DNA from: JAJPHY01 sp040754475
GTDB lineage: Bacteria; Actinomycetota; UBA4738; HRBIN12
Length of the DNA: 29,594 nucleotides
NCBI GenBank assembly: GCA_040754475.1
Contig: JBFMCN010000001.1
Coordinates: 1 to 29,594 of the forward strand
Direction: 5' to 3'
Below, one piece after another: positions 16,367 to 23,534 of this stretch. The position numbers and the translations under genes were made by a program. The notes beneath the pieces are model-generated. The model ran no database searches, was not told the origin of the DNA, and was given only the letters and a program-made list of their open reading frames with translations. Position 1 is the first letter of the stretch. The number at the start of each line of letters is the position of its first letter.

Positions 16367-17470
16367 CTACGGCTGCGAGACGAGGCTGAACGTCTGCTGC
16401 CAGTCTTCCGTCGCCCCGGACCCGTCAGACCTCGCGTACTGGCTCACGATCGCGACCATCGCGGGGCTGGTGGGGTCGCGGTTCGCAGCGCCGTATGCGC
16501 CCCAGGGCTCCGGGCCCACGACCGCCTCCATCCGGGCCGTTCCCGAGGCGAGAAGGATGCTCCGACCCCCCGTTCCACCCGGCGGGATCGACGTGGCACA
16601 GGCTGAGAGGAACTCGCCGGTCACGGCGCTCGCTTGACTGTGGGAGACGTACAGGTTGCCCGAGCCGTCGGTGGCCACGACCGGCCAGCCCACGTCGGTC
16701 TCGGGTGCTCCGATCACGCCGGTCCGCGTGATCTTCGAGCCGCTGATCGTGCCGCCGGGTTTGAGCTCGTACCAGCGCACAGTCGCCTCGAGGTAGCCGT
16801 CCGTGTTGGAGTCCGGTCGCAGGTTCCGCGCGGCTTTGTGTGCCGCATAGACGCGGCCGAGATCGGCATCGTGGGGGGCGTTCACGAACCGGAGGTCGCC
16901 CGGATCCCACAAGGTGTTCGGGTTCGCGAGCCCACCGCCTCCCTGCGTCGCCGACGATGCCGCCTCCACCTTGCCCGCCGGCGAGCCGATCGGCAACGAT
17001 CTTGGTACCGCACCAGGTCGCTGGTCGCCCGCGGTCGCGTTCGGGACGGTGACGAGGAGGATCCACGACTTGCGCTGGGAGCCATTCGAGGCGAGGAACC
17101 CCATCACGAACACCTGGCTGTACTGGTCGTAGACGATCTTCGGGTTGAACAGCCATGTTCCCAGGGGGAACGAGAAGAACGGCGCGAACGAGGCGGGCCC
17201 AAGCTTGGACACGCCCTCCAGGTCATACAGAGCGTAGGAGGTGTTGACGGCCGCCAAGATCCAGTCGGTCCCCATCGCGCCCGTCGGATCAGCAGGCGAT
17301 TCGTCGCCGATCCGCGGGATCGCATCGAAGCTCATCGAGACGACCGGATCGTTCCCCAGGGCAACAGGGGCCGCCGCTCGTGCAGCGGGCGTCGCGGACT
17401 GGAACCGGGCGCGGCTGGTGCCGTAGGAGCTCGGCAGCTTGGTCGCTGCACGTCCGTGACCGCCGGGCAC
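16367..17470 (-). CDS. secreted protein of unknown function, possibly beta-propeller-like
   Basis: I do not recognise a named family. The 367-residue frame from GTG 17470-17468 is rich in Gly, Ser, Thr and Pro and has regularly spaced strand-like segments (WILAAVNTSYALYDL, NPKIVYDQYSQVFVMGFL, SWILLVTVPN, GWPVVATDGSGNLYVSHSQ), resembling secreted actinobacterial propeller-type proteins. No catalytic motif is evident. The frame itself lacks a signal peptide, but the sequence just upstream encodes one in two frames (17471-17558), so the true gene probably starts at GTG 17558 and carries a one-base frameshift. It lies 24 bp upstream of proS on the same strand and diverges from trpE. Confidence 0.75.
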   Translation of the reverse strand: MPGGHGRAATKLPSSYGTSRARFQSATPAARAAAPVALGNDPVVSMSFDAIPRIGDESPADPTGAMGTDWILAAVNTSYALYDLEGVSKLGPASFAPFFSFPLGTWLFNPKIVYDQYSQVFVMGFLASNGSQRKSWILLVTVPNATAGDQRPGAVPRSLPIGSPAGKVEAASSATQGGGGLANPNTLWDPGDLRFVNAPHDADLGRVYAAHKAARNLRPDSNTDGYLEATVRWYELKPGGTISGSKITRTGVIGAPETDVGWPVVATDGSGNLYVSHSQASAVTGEFLSACATSIPPGGTGGRSILLASGTARMEAVVGPEPWGAYGAANRDPTSPAMVAIVSQYARSDGSGATEDWQQTFSLVSQP

Positions 17471-17558
17471 GGACGCAAACGCGGGTTGGCCGAACGTACC
17501 AAGCGCAAGGGGCCACAGCCAAGCAGACCGGCGGAGCGAGGCGACGGATCGCGCTCAC
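17471..17558 (-). pseudogene. frameshifted signal-peptide segment of the secreted protein
   Basis: GTG 17558-17556 is preceded by a strong Shine-Dalgarno (GAGGAGGA, 17568-17561) and opens with MSAIRRLAPPVCLAVAP. The body frame, read upstream of 17470, gives LALGTFGQPAFA then SVPGG, a hydrophobic stretch with an AFA cleavage site but no start codon. Removing one base of the four-C run (complement of 17509-17512) joins them into a textbook 28-residue signal peptide. This may be a real mutation or a sequence error. Confidence 0.6.
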
Positions 17559-17653
17559 GTTCCTCCTCAGAGCTTGGGGACCGCCGTTCGACGCTACCAG
17601 ACACCTCGCCCGACTCGCGAGCCCGGGTCGGGTCACGGGCCCGGATCCGGCCA

Positions 17654-17682
17654 TTGACGTGGAAGACGTCAGCCCCCAGAAT
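17654..17682 (+). promoter_or_regulatory. candidate trp operon promoter
   Basis: TTGACG (17654-17659), a 17-bp spacer and CAGAAT (17677-17682) make a sigma-70-like promoter. The predicted start, near 17689, would leave only about 4 nt before the leader-peptide ATG, consistent with leaderless translation of the leader. Confidence 0.55.
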
Positions 17683-17692
17683 CACTGGCACG

Positions 17693-17764
17693 ATGACGCG
17701 CACGATTGGTCGCCGCTGGTCCTGGCCCTGGGCCTGGAAGAGCCCGGAGCCGCCGCGCGTCTAG
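17693..17764 (+). CDS. trpL: trp operon leader peptide, four Trp codons
   Basis: A 23-codon open frame (ATG 17693 to TAG 17764) contains WSWPWAW: four TGG codons at 17717, 17723, 17729 and 17735, exactly every second codon. Trp is the rarest amino acid, so this density directly in front of trpE is the hallmark of a ribosome-stalling leader peptide. The Trp codons overlap the first arm of an RNA stem (17728-17733) and precede the alternative antiterminator and terminator stems. There is no clear Shine-Dalgarno; the promoter-like sequence just upstream suggests a leaderless start. Its role is to sense charged tRNA-Trp; the peptide itself is not expected to act. Confidence 0.85.
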   Translation: MTRTIGRRWSWPWAWKSPEPPRV

Positions 17765-17813
17765 GACAAGCCGACAAGAATCGCGAGACGGCCCCGGGCG
17801 ATCCGCCCGGGGC
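17728..17813 (+). promoter_or_regulatory. trp attenuator: alternative 1:2, 2:3 and 3:4 stems
   Basis: Three competing pairings are visible. Stem 1:2 pairs CTGGGC (17728-17733) with GCCCGG (17742-17747). Stem 2:3 pairs GCCCGGAGC (17742-17750) with GCCCCGGGC (17791-17799), 8 of 9 bases. Stem 3:4 is the terminator GCCCCGGGCG/CGCCCGGGGC (17791-17813). A ribosome stalled on the early Trp codons would block segment 1 and favour 2:3, the antiterminator; free translation would favour 3:4. Confidence 0.8.
17791..17813 (+). terminator. trp leader terminator hairpin
   Basis: Perfect 10-bp G/C-only stem with a 3-nt loop (ATC), 26 nt after the leader-peptide stop and 27 nt before the probable trpE start. 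It is followed by TTCAGCATT rather than a clean U-run, which is common in high-GC bacteria, so it may need NusA or act partly on translation. Confidence 0.8.
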
Positions 17814-17825
17814 TTCAGCATTGAT

Positions 17826-17832
17826 GAGGGGG
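17826..17832 (+). promoter_or_regulatory. trpE ribosome binding site
   Basis: GAGGGGG lies 8 nt before the ATC at 17841, good spacing for that codon, but only 1 nt before GTG 17834, which is out of frame with trpE. This spacing is one reason to prefer the non-standard ATC or to suspect a one-base sequence error. Confidence 0.5.
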
Positions 17833-17840
17833 TGTGAGCG

Positions 17841-19337
17841 ATCAGGATCAGACCCGACCACGCGACATTCGACGCGCTGGCCGCGGCGTGGCCGCTCGTC
17901 CCTATGTGGACCGAGCTGCTTGCCGACGTGTCCACCCCGGTGGGGATCTTCCCGGCGCTCGCCGCGGGCGGCCCGGGCTTGTTGCTCGAGAGCGTGGAGC
18001 GATCAGAGCGATGGGGGCGGTACTCGTTCGCGGCCGGCGACCCGGCGGCTGTCATCGTGGCCGATGGCAGCGGCGTCGCCGTTCACGACATGGCCCGTCC
18101 GCTTCCGATCGCTGTCCCCGACCGGGAGGCTCCGACCCGAGAAGGGCTCCGTGCGGTGGCCGACTCCCTCGCCGCCCCAAGGCTTCCCGAGCTGCCCTCC
18201 CTTACAGGCGGGCTGATGGGGTACCTGGCATACGAAGCCGCGGAGCTTCTCGACGGCCACCCGACGCCGCAGCCGGCGAGCGCCCCGTGTCCACCCGTCG
18301 GGCTCCTGGTCGTCGACCGCGCCGTTGTGTTCGACCACTGGCGGCAGCGGCTCCTCCTCGTCGCGCACGTGCCTCAAGGACGGTACGAGGAGGGTGCTGA
18401 AGCGCTCGAAGCGCTCGCCGGTACGGTCACGTCGGCCGTTCCGCCAGCGCCGGAGCCGGTCGGCACCGACGAACCACCTCGGCCCGACGGGGAGGCGAAC
18501 ATGCCCGATGACCGCTACCGAGAGATCGTGGCGGCATTCAAGGAGCACATCCTGGCCGGCGACATCTACCAGGGCGTCCCCTCCCGGCGGATCTCCTTTT
18601 CGGCCGGAGAGGGTGGGTTTCCGATCTACCGGCGGCTGCGCGTGACCAACCCGGCCCCTTACATGTTCTTCGTCCGGATGCTTGGGATGGAACTCGCCGG
18701 CTCGTCGCCGGAGCCGCTCCTGCGCGTGGAGGGCAGGCGTGTGACGACGCGTCCGATCGCCGGCACCCGTCCCCGCGGTCGGACTGACGTTCGGGACAGG
18801 CTCTTGGAGCACGAGCTCCTGGCCGATCCGAAGGAACAGGCCGAGCACGCAATGCTCGTCGATCTCGCCCGCAACGATCTCGCTCGCGTCTGCAAACCGG
18901 GGACCGTGCGTCCCACAGAGCTGATGGTCGTGGAGCGATTCTCCAAGGTCATGCACATCGTGAGCACGGTCGAAGGCGAGCTCGCCGAAGGCCAGGACGC
19001 CCTCGATGCCCTGGCCGTCACATTCCCGGCCGGAACGGTCACCGGCGCACCCAAGCGACGGGCGATGGAGCTGATCGCCGAAGCTGAGCCGACCGCGCGC
19101 GGGCCGTACGCGGGCGCCGTCGGCTACCGGACCTTCGCCGGCGACCTCGACTTCTGCATCACGATCCGCACGGCCGTCGTCGCCGACCGGGTAGCGCACG
19201 TGCAGACCGGCGCCGGCGTGGTGGCTGACTCCGACCCCGAGGCCGAGCTCGCCGAGACGAAGGCCAAGGCGGCGGCCCTCCTACCCGCGGTCGCCGGCCC
19301 CGGTTCCGGCCTCGAGACGGGAGAGACTCCGCGATGA
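17841..19337 (+). CDS. trpE: anthranilate synthase component I
   Basis: TrpE converts chorismate, with ammonia from TrpG, to anthranilate, the committed step of tryptophan synthesis. Visible motifs are LLESVERSERWGRYSF (feedback-site LLES, 48-51), GDIYQGVPSRR, RPIAGTRPRG (304-313), LVDLARNDLARV, FPAGTVTGAPK and DFCITIRTA. The Trp attenuator upstream and LLES favour TrpE over PabB. The first ordinary start is ATG 17904, but the upstream codons (RPDHATFDALAAAWPLVP) clearly match TrpE N-termini and no ATG/GTG/TTG is in frame before a TGA. I therefore extend to ATC 17841; a start at 17904 or a frameshift from GTG 17834 are alternatives. The stop overlaps trpG as ATGA. Confidence 0.9.
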   Translation: MRIRPDHATFDALAAAWPLVPMWTELLADVSTPVGIFPALAAGGPGLLLESVERSERWGRYSFAAGDPAAVIVADGSGVAVHDMARPLPIAVPDREAPTREGLRAVADSLAAPRLPELPSLTGGLMGYLAYEAAELLDGHPTPQPASAPCPPVGLLVVDRAVVFDHWRQRLLLVAHVPQGRYEEGAEALEALAGTVTSAVPPAPEPVGTDEPPRPDGEANMPDDRYREIVAAFKEHILAGDIYQGVPSRRISFSAGEGGFPIYRRLRVTNPAPYMFFVRMLGMELAGSSPEPLLRVEGRRVTTRPIAGTRPRGRTDVRDRLLEHELLADPKEQAEHAMLVDLARNDLARVCKPGTVRPTELMVVERFSKVMHIVSTVEGELAEGQDALDALAVTFPAGTVTGAPKRRAMELIAEAEPTARGPYAGAVGYRTFAGDLDFCITIRTAVVADRVAHVQTGAGVVADSDPEAELAETKAKAAALLPAVAGPGSGLETGETPR

Positions 19338-19903
19338 TCCTCGTCGTCGACCACTACGACTCCTTCACGTATAACCTCGTCCAGCTCGTCGAGAGTCTCG
19401 GCCACCGCACGGAGGTCGTGAAGAGCGTCGCCGCGCCGGCCGAGACGCTCGCCGAGCGCCGGCCGGATGCCGTGATCCTGTCCCCCGGACCCGGGCGTCC
19501 GGAGGTCGCGGGATGCTTCCCCAGGCTACTGCAGCTCCTACCTGCCGAGACGCCGGTCCTCGGTGTCTGCCTCGGCCACCAGGCGATAGGAATCGCCTAC
19601 GGCGGCCTGGTCGAACGCGCCGTGCCGGTCCACGGCAAGGCCTCGCTCGTCCACCATGAGGGCCGTGGCATCCTCGAAGGCGTTGGAAGTCCGTTCGAGG
19701 CTGGTCGCTATCACTCCTTGGTCGTGCTTCGAGACTCGCTTCCCGCCCAGCTCGAGCTCACCGCCTGGAGCGAGGATGGGCTGGTCATGGCCATCCAGCA
19801 CCGGGAGCTGCCGCGCTTCGGCGTGCAGTTCCATCCCGAGTCGATCCTGACTCCCGAGGGCCCGACGATCATCGAGAACTTCCTGGCGCTCGCCGGCCGG
19901 TAG
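19334..19903 (+). CDS. trpG: anthranilate synthase component II, glutamine amidotransferase
   Basis: TrpG hydrolyses glutamine and passes ammonia to TrpE; such subunits may also serve PabB in folate synthesis. The 189 residues carry the oxyanion motif LSPGPGRP (49-56), the nucleophile elbow GVCLGHQAIG with Cys79, YHSL (126-129) and FHPES with His167 and Glu169, so the class I triad is intact. The ATG start overlaps the trpE stop (ATGA), ensuring equal synthesis of the two subunits. No other trp gene follows; the next gene, ispG, is convergent, 11 bp away. Confidence 0.95.
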   Translation: MILVVDHYDSFTYNLVQLVESLGHRTEVVKSVAAPAETLAERRPDAVILSPGPGRPEVAGCFPRLLQLLPAETPVLGVCLGHQAIGIAYGGLVERAVPVHGKASLVHHEGRGILEGVGSPFEAGRYHSLVVLRDSLPAQLELTAWSEDGLVMAIQHRELPRFGVQFHPESILTPEGPTIIENFLALAGR

Positions 19904-19917
19904 TCCGAGCCGGACTA
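19901..19917. terminator. hairpin between convergent trpG and ispG
   Basis: Perfect 7-bp inverted repeat TAGTCCG/CGGACTA with a 3-nt loop (AGC). Its two ends are the TAG stop codons of trpG (plus) and ispG (minus). There is no U-run on either strand, so termination is only a candidate function. Confidence 0.4.
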
Positions 19918-21012
19918 GTGTGTCGCCGTCGCTCCGGAAGCCTTCTGGGCCGCGATACGCTCGGCCTCCTCGACCAGGGCTTCGACGAAGCGGCCCTCTG
20001 GAACCTTTCCCTTGACCTCGCCCTTGACGATCAGGTGACCGAAGCCCTTGCCCGCAGCGATCCCGAGGTCGGCCTCACGCGCCTCGCCGGGGCCGTTCAC
20101 GACGCACCCCATGACCGCAACTCGGATCGGGACCTTGATCCCCTTCCTCGCGAGAGCCTCGTTGACCCGTCGGGTGAGGCCGAGCACGTCGACCTCCGCG
20201 CGGCCGCACGAGGGGCACGCGACCAGGTCCAGGCCGCGTTCGCGCAACCCGAGAGACTTGAGGATCTCGAGCCCGACCTTGACCTCCTCGACAGGGTGGT
20301 CGGTGAGCGAGACTCGGATCGTGTCGCCTATGCCCTCCGCCAGGAGCGTGCCGATCCCGACCGCGTTCTTGATACCGCCGATCGGCATCGGGCCGGCCTC
20401 TGTGACACCGAGGTGGAGGGGGTACTCGCACTTCTCCGCGAGCATGCGGTAGGCCTCGATCGTCGTCGCGGCGTGGGAATGCTTCACCGAGACCACGACG
20501 TCACTGAAGTCCTCGTCCTCGAGGATGCGCACCTCGCTCATCGCGGACTCGACCAGCGCCTCGGGTGAGCGCTTCCCGAACTTGAGCAGGACGTCCTTGT
20601 CGAGCGACCCCGCGTTGACACCGACCCGGATCGGAACTCCGCGGTCCTTCGCCTCGCGGGCGATGAGACGGAGCTTGTCGTGGTACCTGATGTTCCCGGG
20701 GTTGATTCGGAGGCCCTGGACCCCGGCCTCCAGCGCGGCCAGCGCGTACTTCCACTGGAAGTGGACGTCCGCGACCACGGGCACGGTCGATCTGGCTGCG
20801 ATCTCCTTCAGCGCCTTCGCGTCCTCCCACAGCGGCACGGCCACCCGGACCACATCGACACCGGCAGCGACAACCGCGGCGATCTGCTGCAGCGTCGCGT
20901 CGACATCGGACGTCTTGGTGGTGGTCATCGTCTGGACCGACACCGGCGCGCCGCCGCCGATCTCCACGGCCCCCAGTCGGACCTTCCGCGACTTTCGCCT
21001 GTTCGCAAGCAT
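19915..21012 (-). CDS. ispG: 4-hydroxy-3-methylbut-2-en-1-yl diphosphate synthase
   Basis: IspG (GcpE) is the [4Fe-4S] enzyme that makes HMBPP in the MEP isoprenoid pathway. The 365 residues have the TIM-barrel segments VSVQTMTTTKTSD, LRINPGNI, VRVGVNAGSLD and VTEAGP, and the cluster ligands in ACPSCGR and MGCVVNGPGEA near the C-terminus. The length is typical of the two-domain bacterial form. The start is ATG 21012-21010, with GGTAGCCT ending 7 nt upstream. dxr of the same pathway lies about 4 kb upstream, beyond rseP and the two-component genes. Confidence 0.98.
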   Translation of the reverse strand: MLANRRKSRKVRLGAVEIGGGAPVSVQTMTTTKTSDVDATLQQIAAVVAAGVDVVRVAVPLWEDAKALKEIAARSTVPVVADVHFQWKYALAALEAGVQGLRINPGNIRYHDKLRLIAREAKDRGVPIRVGVNAGSLDKDVLLKFGKRSPEALVESAMSEVRILEDEDFSDVVVSVKHSHAATTIEAYRMLAEKCEYPLHLGVTEAGPMPIGGIKNAVGIGTLLAEGIGDTIRVSLTDHPVEEVKVGLEILKSLGLRERGLDLVACPSCGRAEVDVLGLTRRVNEALARKGIKVPIRVAVMGCVVNGPGEAREADLGIAAGKGFGHLIVKGEVKGKVPEGRFVEALVEEAERIAAQKASGATATH

Positions 21013-21019
21013 CGCTTCC

Positions 21020-21027
21020 AGGCTACC
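21020..21027 (-). promoter_or_regulatory. GGTANCCT box before ispG (putative -10)
   Basis: GGTAGCCT on the minus strand, exactly 7 nt before the ispG ATG and inside the 18-bp yjbQ-ispG gap. The spacing fits a leaderless transcript. Confidence 0.5.
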
Positions 21028-21030
21028 CGG

Positions 21031-21480
21031 TCACTCGCCGAACACGTGGAAGGTGACCTGACGCTCCTTCGGCTCGTCCATCTCGAACAGGATGAGCCGC
21101 TGCCAGCGACCGAACATCGGCTCCCCCGCCGCCACAGGGATTGCGTGGGAGGTGGCCGATAGGAGCATCGACTTCACGTGGCAATGGCCGTTCTCCCGTT
21201 CGTGCGACTCGTCGAGGTTCTGGGTCCGACGTTCCATGTCGTCGTGTGCGTAGTAGACGTCTTCGGGCACGAGCTGCTGTACCCGGTTCCGGAAGTCCTC
21301 GAGAGCCCCGTTCTCCCACTCGTTGATGAGCAACGCGGCCGTCGTGTGGGCGCAGAACGCGATCGCGGCGCCGTCGGTCACGCCCGAGTCCTTGATCGCG
21401 CGCTGAAGCTCCTCGGTGAGATCCAGGTAGGAGTACTGCTGCATCGCAGGGATGTCGATCGTGATGGTCCAGGACTTCAA
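21031..21480 (-). CDS. YjbQ-family (UPF0047) protein, putative secondary thiamine-phosphate synthase
   Basis: The 149-residue product matches the YjbQ/UPF0047 family: AFCAHTTAALLINEWE (41-56), SHERENGHCHVKSMLLSATS (92-111) and GRWQRLILFEMDEP (124-137), with the clustered His residues expected for the metal-bound trimer. The Escherichia coli member has weak thiamine-phosphate synthase activity; the physiological role is unsettled. The start is TTG 21480-21478, supported by AAGGAGAG 5 nt upstream, and it overlaps the kinase stop as TTGA. Close linkage to a two-component system suggests co-expression, with no evident functional reason. Confidence 0.85.
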   Translation of the reverse strand: MKSWTITIDIPAMQQYSYLDLTEELQRAIKDSGVTDGAAIAFCAHTTAALLINEWENGALEDFRNRVQQLVPEDVYYAHDDMERRTQNLDESHERENGHCHVKSMLLSATSHAIPVAAGEPMFGRWQRLILFEMDEPKERQVTFHVFGE

Positions 21481-22826
21481 GAGGCTCTCCTTGTCTCGGT
21501 TGCAGGGGCGATGGGGAGCTCGAACGTGAACACACTTCCCCTCCCCACCTCACTCTCGGCGCGAATCCGGCCTCCGTGGGCTTCGACCACCGACCTCGCG
21601 ATGGCCAGGCCGATCCCGGTTCCCCCATCCTTCTGAGATCGGGCGGGGTCGACCCGGTAGAAGCGCTCGAACAGCCTCGGCAGGTGCTCCGGGGGGATCC
21701 CGGGGCCGGTGTCCGCGACGCTCACCTCGCACGTCTTGTCCACGCGCTGGGCGGAGACGACCACCTCCCCACCCGGCGGCGTGAAGCGCACGGCGTTGTC
21801 GAGCAGGTTGAACAGGACCTGGTGCACACGCTCCTGGTCGACGAAGACCGCAGGCAAGCCGTCGGGCACACGATTCTCGACCCTGACATCGCGATCCGAG
21901 CACGCGACCTCGATCTCGGACAGCACCTGCGAAACGATCCGGTAGAGGGCTGTCTCCTCCAGGCGGAGCGGCACCTCCCCGGACTCGAGGCGGGAGAGAT
22001 CGAGGAGCTGGTCGACGAGCCGACCGAGACGGTCCGACTGCGCGAGCATGACCTGCAGCGTCTCGGGGTCGGGCCGCTCGACACCGTCGAGCAGGTTCTC
22101 CAGGTGCGCCCGGAGCGCTGAGATCGGCGTCTTGAGCTCATGCGAGACGTTGGCGATCAAGTCCTGTCGCAGGCGCTCGAGGTCCTCCAGCTCGCCGCTC
22201 ATGCGGTTGAAGGCCGCCGCGAGCTGCCCCACCTCGTCCCGCGAGTTCGTACGGACGCGCTGGCTGTAGTCGCCGGTCTCCATCTTCCGCGCGGCTTGTG
22301 CCATGTCGCGCAGCGGTTGTGTCATCCCACGGGCAAGCCAGCGTGCGACGGCGAGCGCGATCGCCGCCGCGACCGCGCCGGTCGCGAGAAGCTGCCACCA
22401 GAAATCCCGGAGGAACCGGACGGTTGCCGGGATAACGCCCGGTGCAGGCCTGACCGCATACATCATCCCCGGGGACTGGCCCGCGCCCCGGACCGGCACC
22501 GCCGCGTACTCAAGGCCGCCGGCGATGCCGATGTGCACCCGGTCGTCAGAGAACTCAGGCGGGGCCGTGCCCTGTGGGCCGTACCAAGTGAACGTGCCTT
22601 CCCGCAGGACCACCAGGGATACCCCCTCGGGCACCTCCGGCAACTGCTTCGAGGCGGCCGCTTGGCTTGCCAGACGAGCAAGACGGCCGAGCTCCGCCTC
22701 GCGAAAGGCACTCCGGAGGGCGACGCCGAGGAACACGAACATGAGCACCAGCGTCAGCCCGACCGCGAACACGATCGTCGAGCCGAGCTTGGCGCGGATC
22801 GTCGGGAGCTTCTCGAGGGGTCTCAC
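21477..22826 (-). CDS. membrane sensor histidine kinase with HAMP domain
   Basis: The 449 residues contain TM helix 1 (about 15-37), an extracellular sensor region of about 100 residues (38-142) with no recognised fold, TM helix 2 (about 143-165), HAMP (about 160-215), a HisKA domain with NVSHELKTP and phospho-acceptor His229, and an HATPase domain with the N box NLLDNAVRF, DTGPGIP and GGTGIGLAIA. All motifs for an active kinase are present. The GTG start (22826-22824) overlaps the regulator stop as GTGA, so the two are a cognate pair. The signal is unknown; the position beside the site-2 protease hints at the envelope. Confidence 0.95.
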   Translation of the reverse strand: MRPLEKLPTIRAKLGSTIVFAVGLTLVLMFVFLGVALRSAFREAELGRLARLASQAAASKQLPEVPEGVSLVVLREGTFTWYGPQGTAPPEFSDDRVHIGIAGGLEYAAVPVRGAGQSPGMMYAVRPAPGVIPATVRFLRDFWWQLLATGAVAAAIALAVARWLARGMTQPLRDMAQAARKMETGDYSQRVRTNSRDEVGQLAAAFNRMSGELEDLERLRQDLIANVSHELKTPISALRAHLENLLDGVERPDPETLQVMLAQSDRLGRLVDQLLDLSRLESGEVPLRLEETALYRIVSQVLSEIEVACSDRDVRVENRVPDGLPAVFVDQERVHQVLFNLLDNAVRFTPPGGEVVVSAQRVDKTCEVSVADTGPGIPPEHLPRLFERFYRVDPARSQKDGGTGIGLAIARSVVEAHGGRIRAESEVGRGSVFTFELPIAPATETRRAS

Positions 22827-23527
22827 GGCCGCGAGATTCGGTCCTCGAAGGCGTATCCCACGCCGTGGACCGTCCGGATGAAGCGCGGCTCGACCCCGTC
22901 CTCACCCAGCTTGCGGCGGATTCTCGCGACGTGGGAGTCCACGACGCGACCGCCTGCATAGTCCCGGTAGCCCCACACGCGATCCATGAGCTGCTCCCGC
23001 GTGAAGACGACCCCCGGATCGCGAGCCAGGGTCAGCAGGATCTCGAACTCGAGCGGCGTGAGTGAAACCTCGACGCCATCGACGGACACGCGCCTGCGCG
23101 ACGGGTCGATCTCGAGCGACCCCTGTCTGATCGGCCCCGTCGTCGAGGGCGACCGAATCCGGTCGACCCGACGCAGGATCGCCTTCACGCGCACCGCCAG
23201 CTCCCGGAGGCTGAACGGCTTTGTGAGGTAGTCGTCGGCACCGACCGCGAAGCCGGCCACCTTGTCGGACTCCTCGGTGCGAGCTGTCAGCATGAGCACG
23301 GGCACCCAGCCGTTGCGCTGGATCTCCCTGCAGACCTCGAGACCGTCCATCCCCGGCAGCATGAGGTCCAGCACGACTAGGTCGGGGTGCGTCGCTGACG
23401 CAAGCTCGATGGCCTGCGGTCCATCGCCGGCCACCGTGACGGTGTAGCCCTCGCTCTCAAGCCTCGCGCGGACGGCTTCGGCGATGGCCTCCTCGTCGTC
23501 CACGACCAGGACCCTCTGGGGCATCAC
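22823..23527 (-). CDS. OmpR-family response regulator
   Basis: The 234 residues have a receiver domain with acidic pocket D10/D11 (VVDDEE), phospho-acceptor Asp54 (VVLDLMLPGMDG), Thr81 and Lys103 (LTKPF), and an OmpR/PhoB winged helix (SLEIDPSRRRVSVDG through RTVHGVGYAFE). The start is GTG 23527-23525 or the adjacent ATG 23524. No Shine-Dalgarno is present; instead TACGAT ends 7 nt before the GTG, so the transcript may be leaderless. The gene heads a regulator-kinase-yjbQ operon with 4-bp overlaps. It follows rseP by 101 bp. Confidence 0.95.
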   Translation of the reverse strand: MMPQRVLVVDDEEAIAEAVRARLESEGYTVTVAGDGPQAIELASATHPDLVVLDLMLPGMDGLEVCREIQRNGWVPVLMLTARTEESDKVAGFAVGADDYLTKPFSLRELAVRVKAILRRVDRIRSPSTTGPIRQGSLEIDPSRRRVSVDGVEVSLTPLEFEILLTLARDPGVVFTREQLMDRVWGYRDYAGGRVVDSHVARIRRKLGEDGVEPRFIRTVHGVGYAFEDRISRP

Positions 23528-23534
23528 GGTTCAA

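Noticed and set aside
17609..17632. CCCGAC/GTCGGG repeat around CTCGCGAG in the trpE/secreted-protein intergenic region
   Set aside because: Imperfect and without a matching second copy; could be an operator but is unsupported.
16634..17764. 376-residue plus-strand frame opposite the secreted protein
   Set aside because: Only its last 23 codons, which form the trp leader peptide, are credible; the rest is antisense shadow.
17904..19337. Calling trpE as pabB
   Set aside because: LLES motif, adjacent trpG and the Trp-codon leader all favour anthranilate synthase, though component II could be shared.
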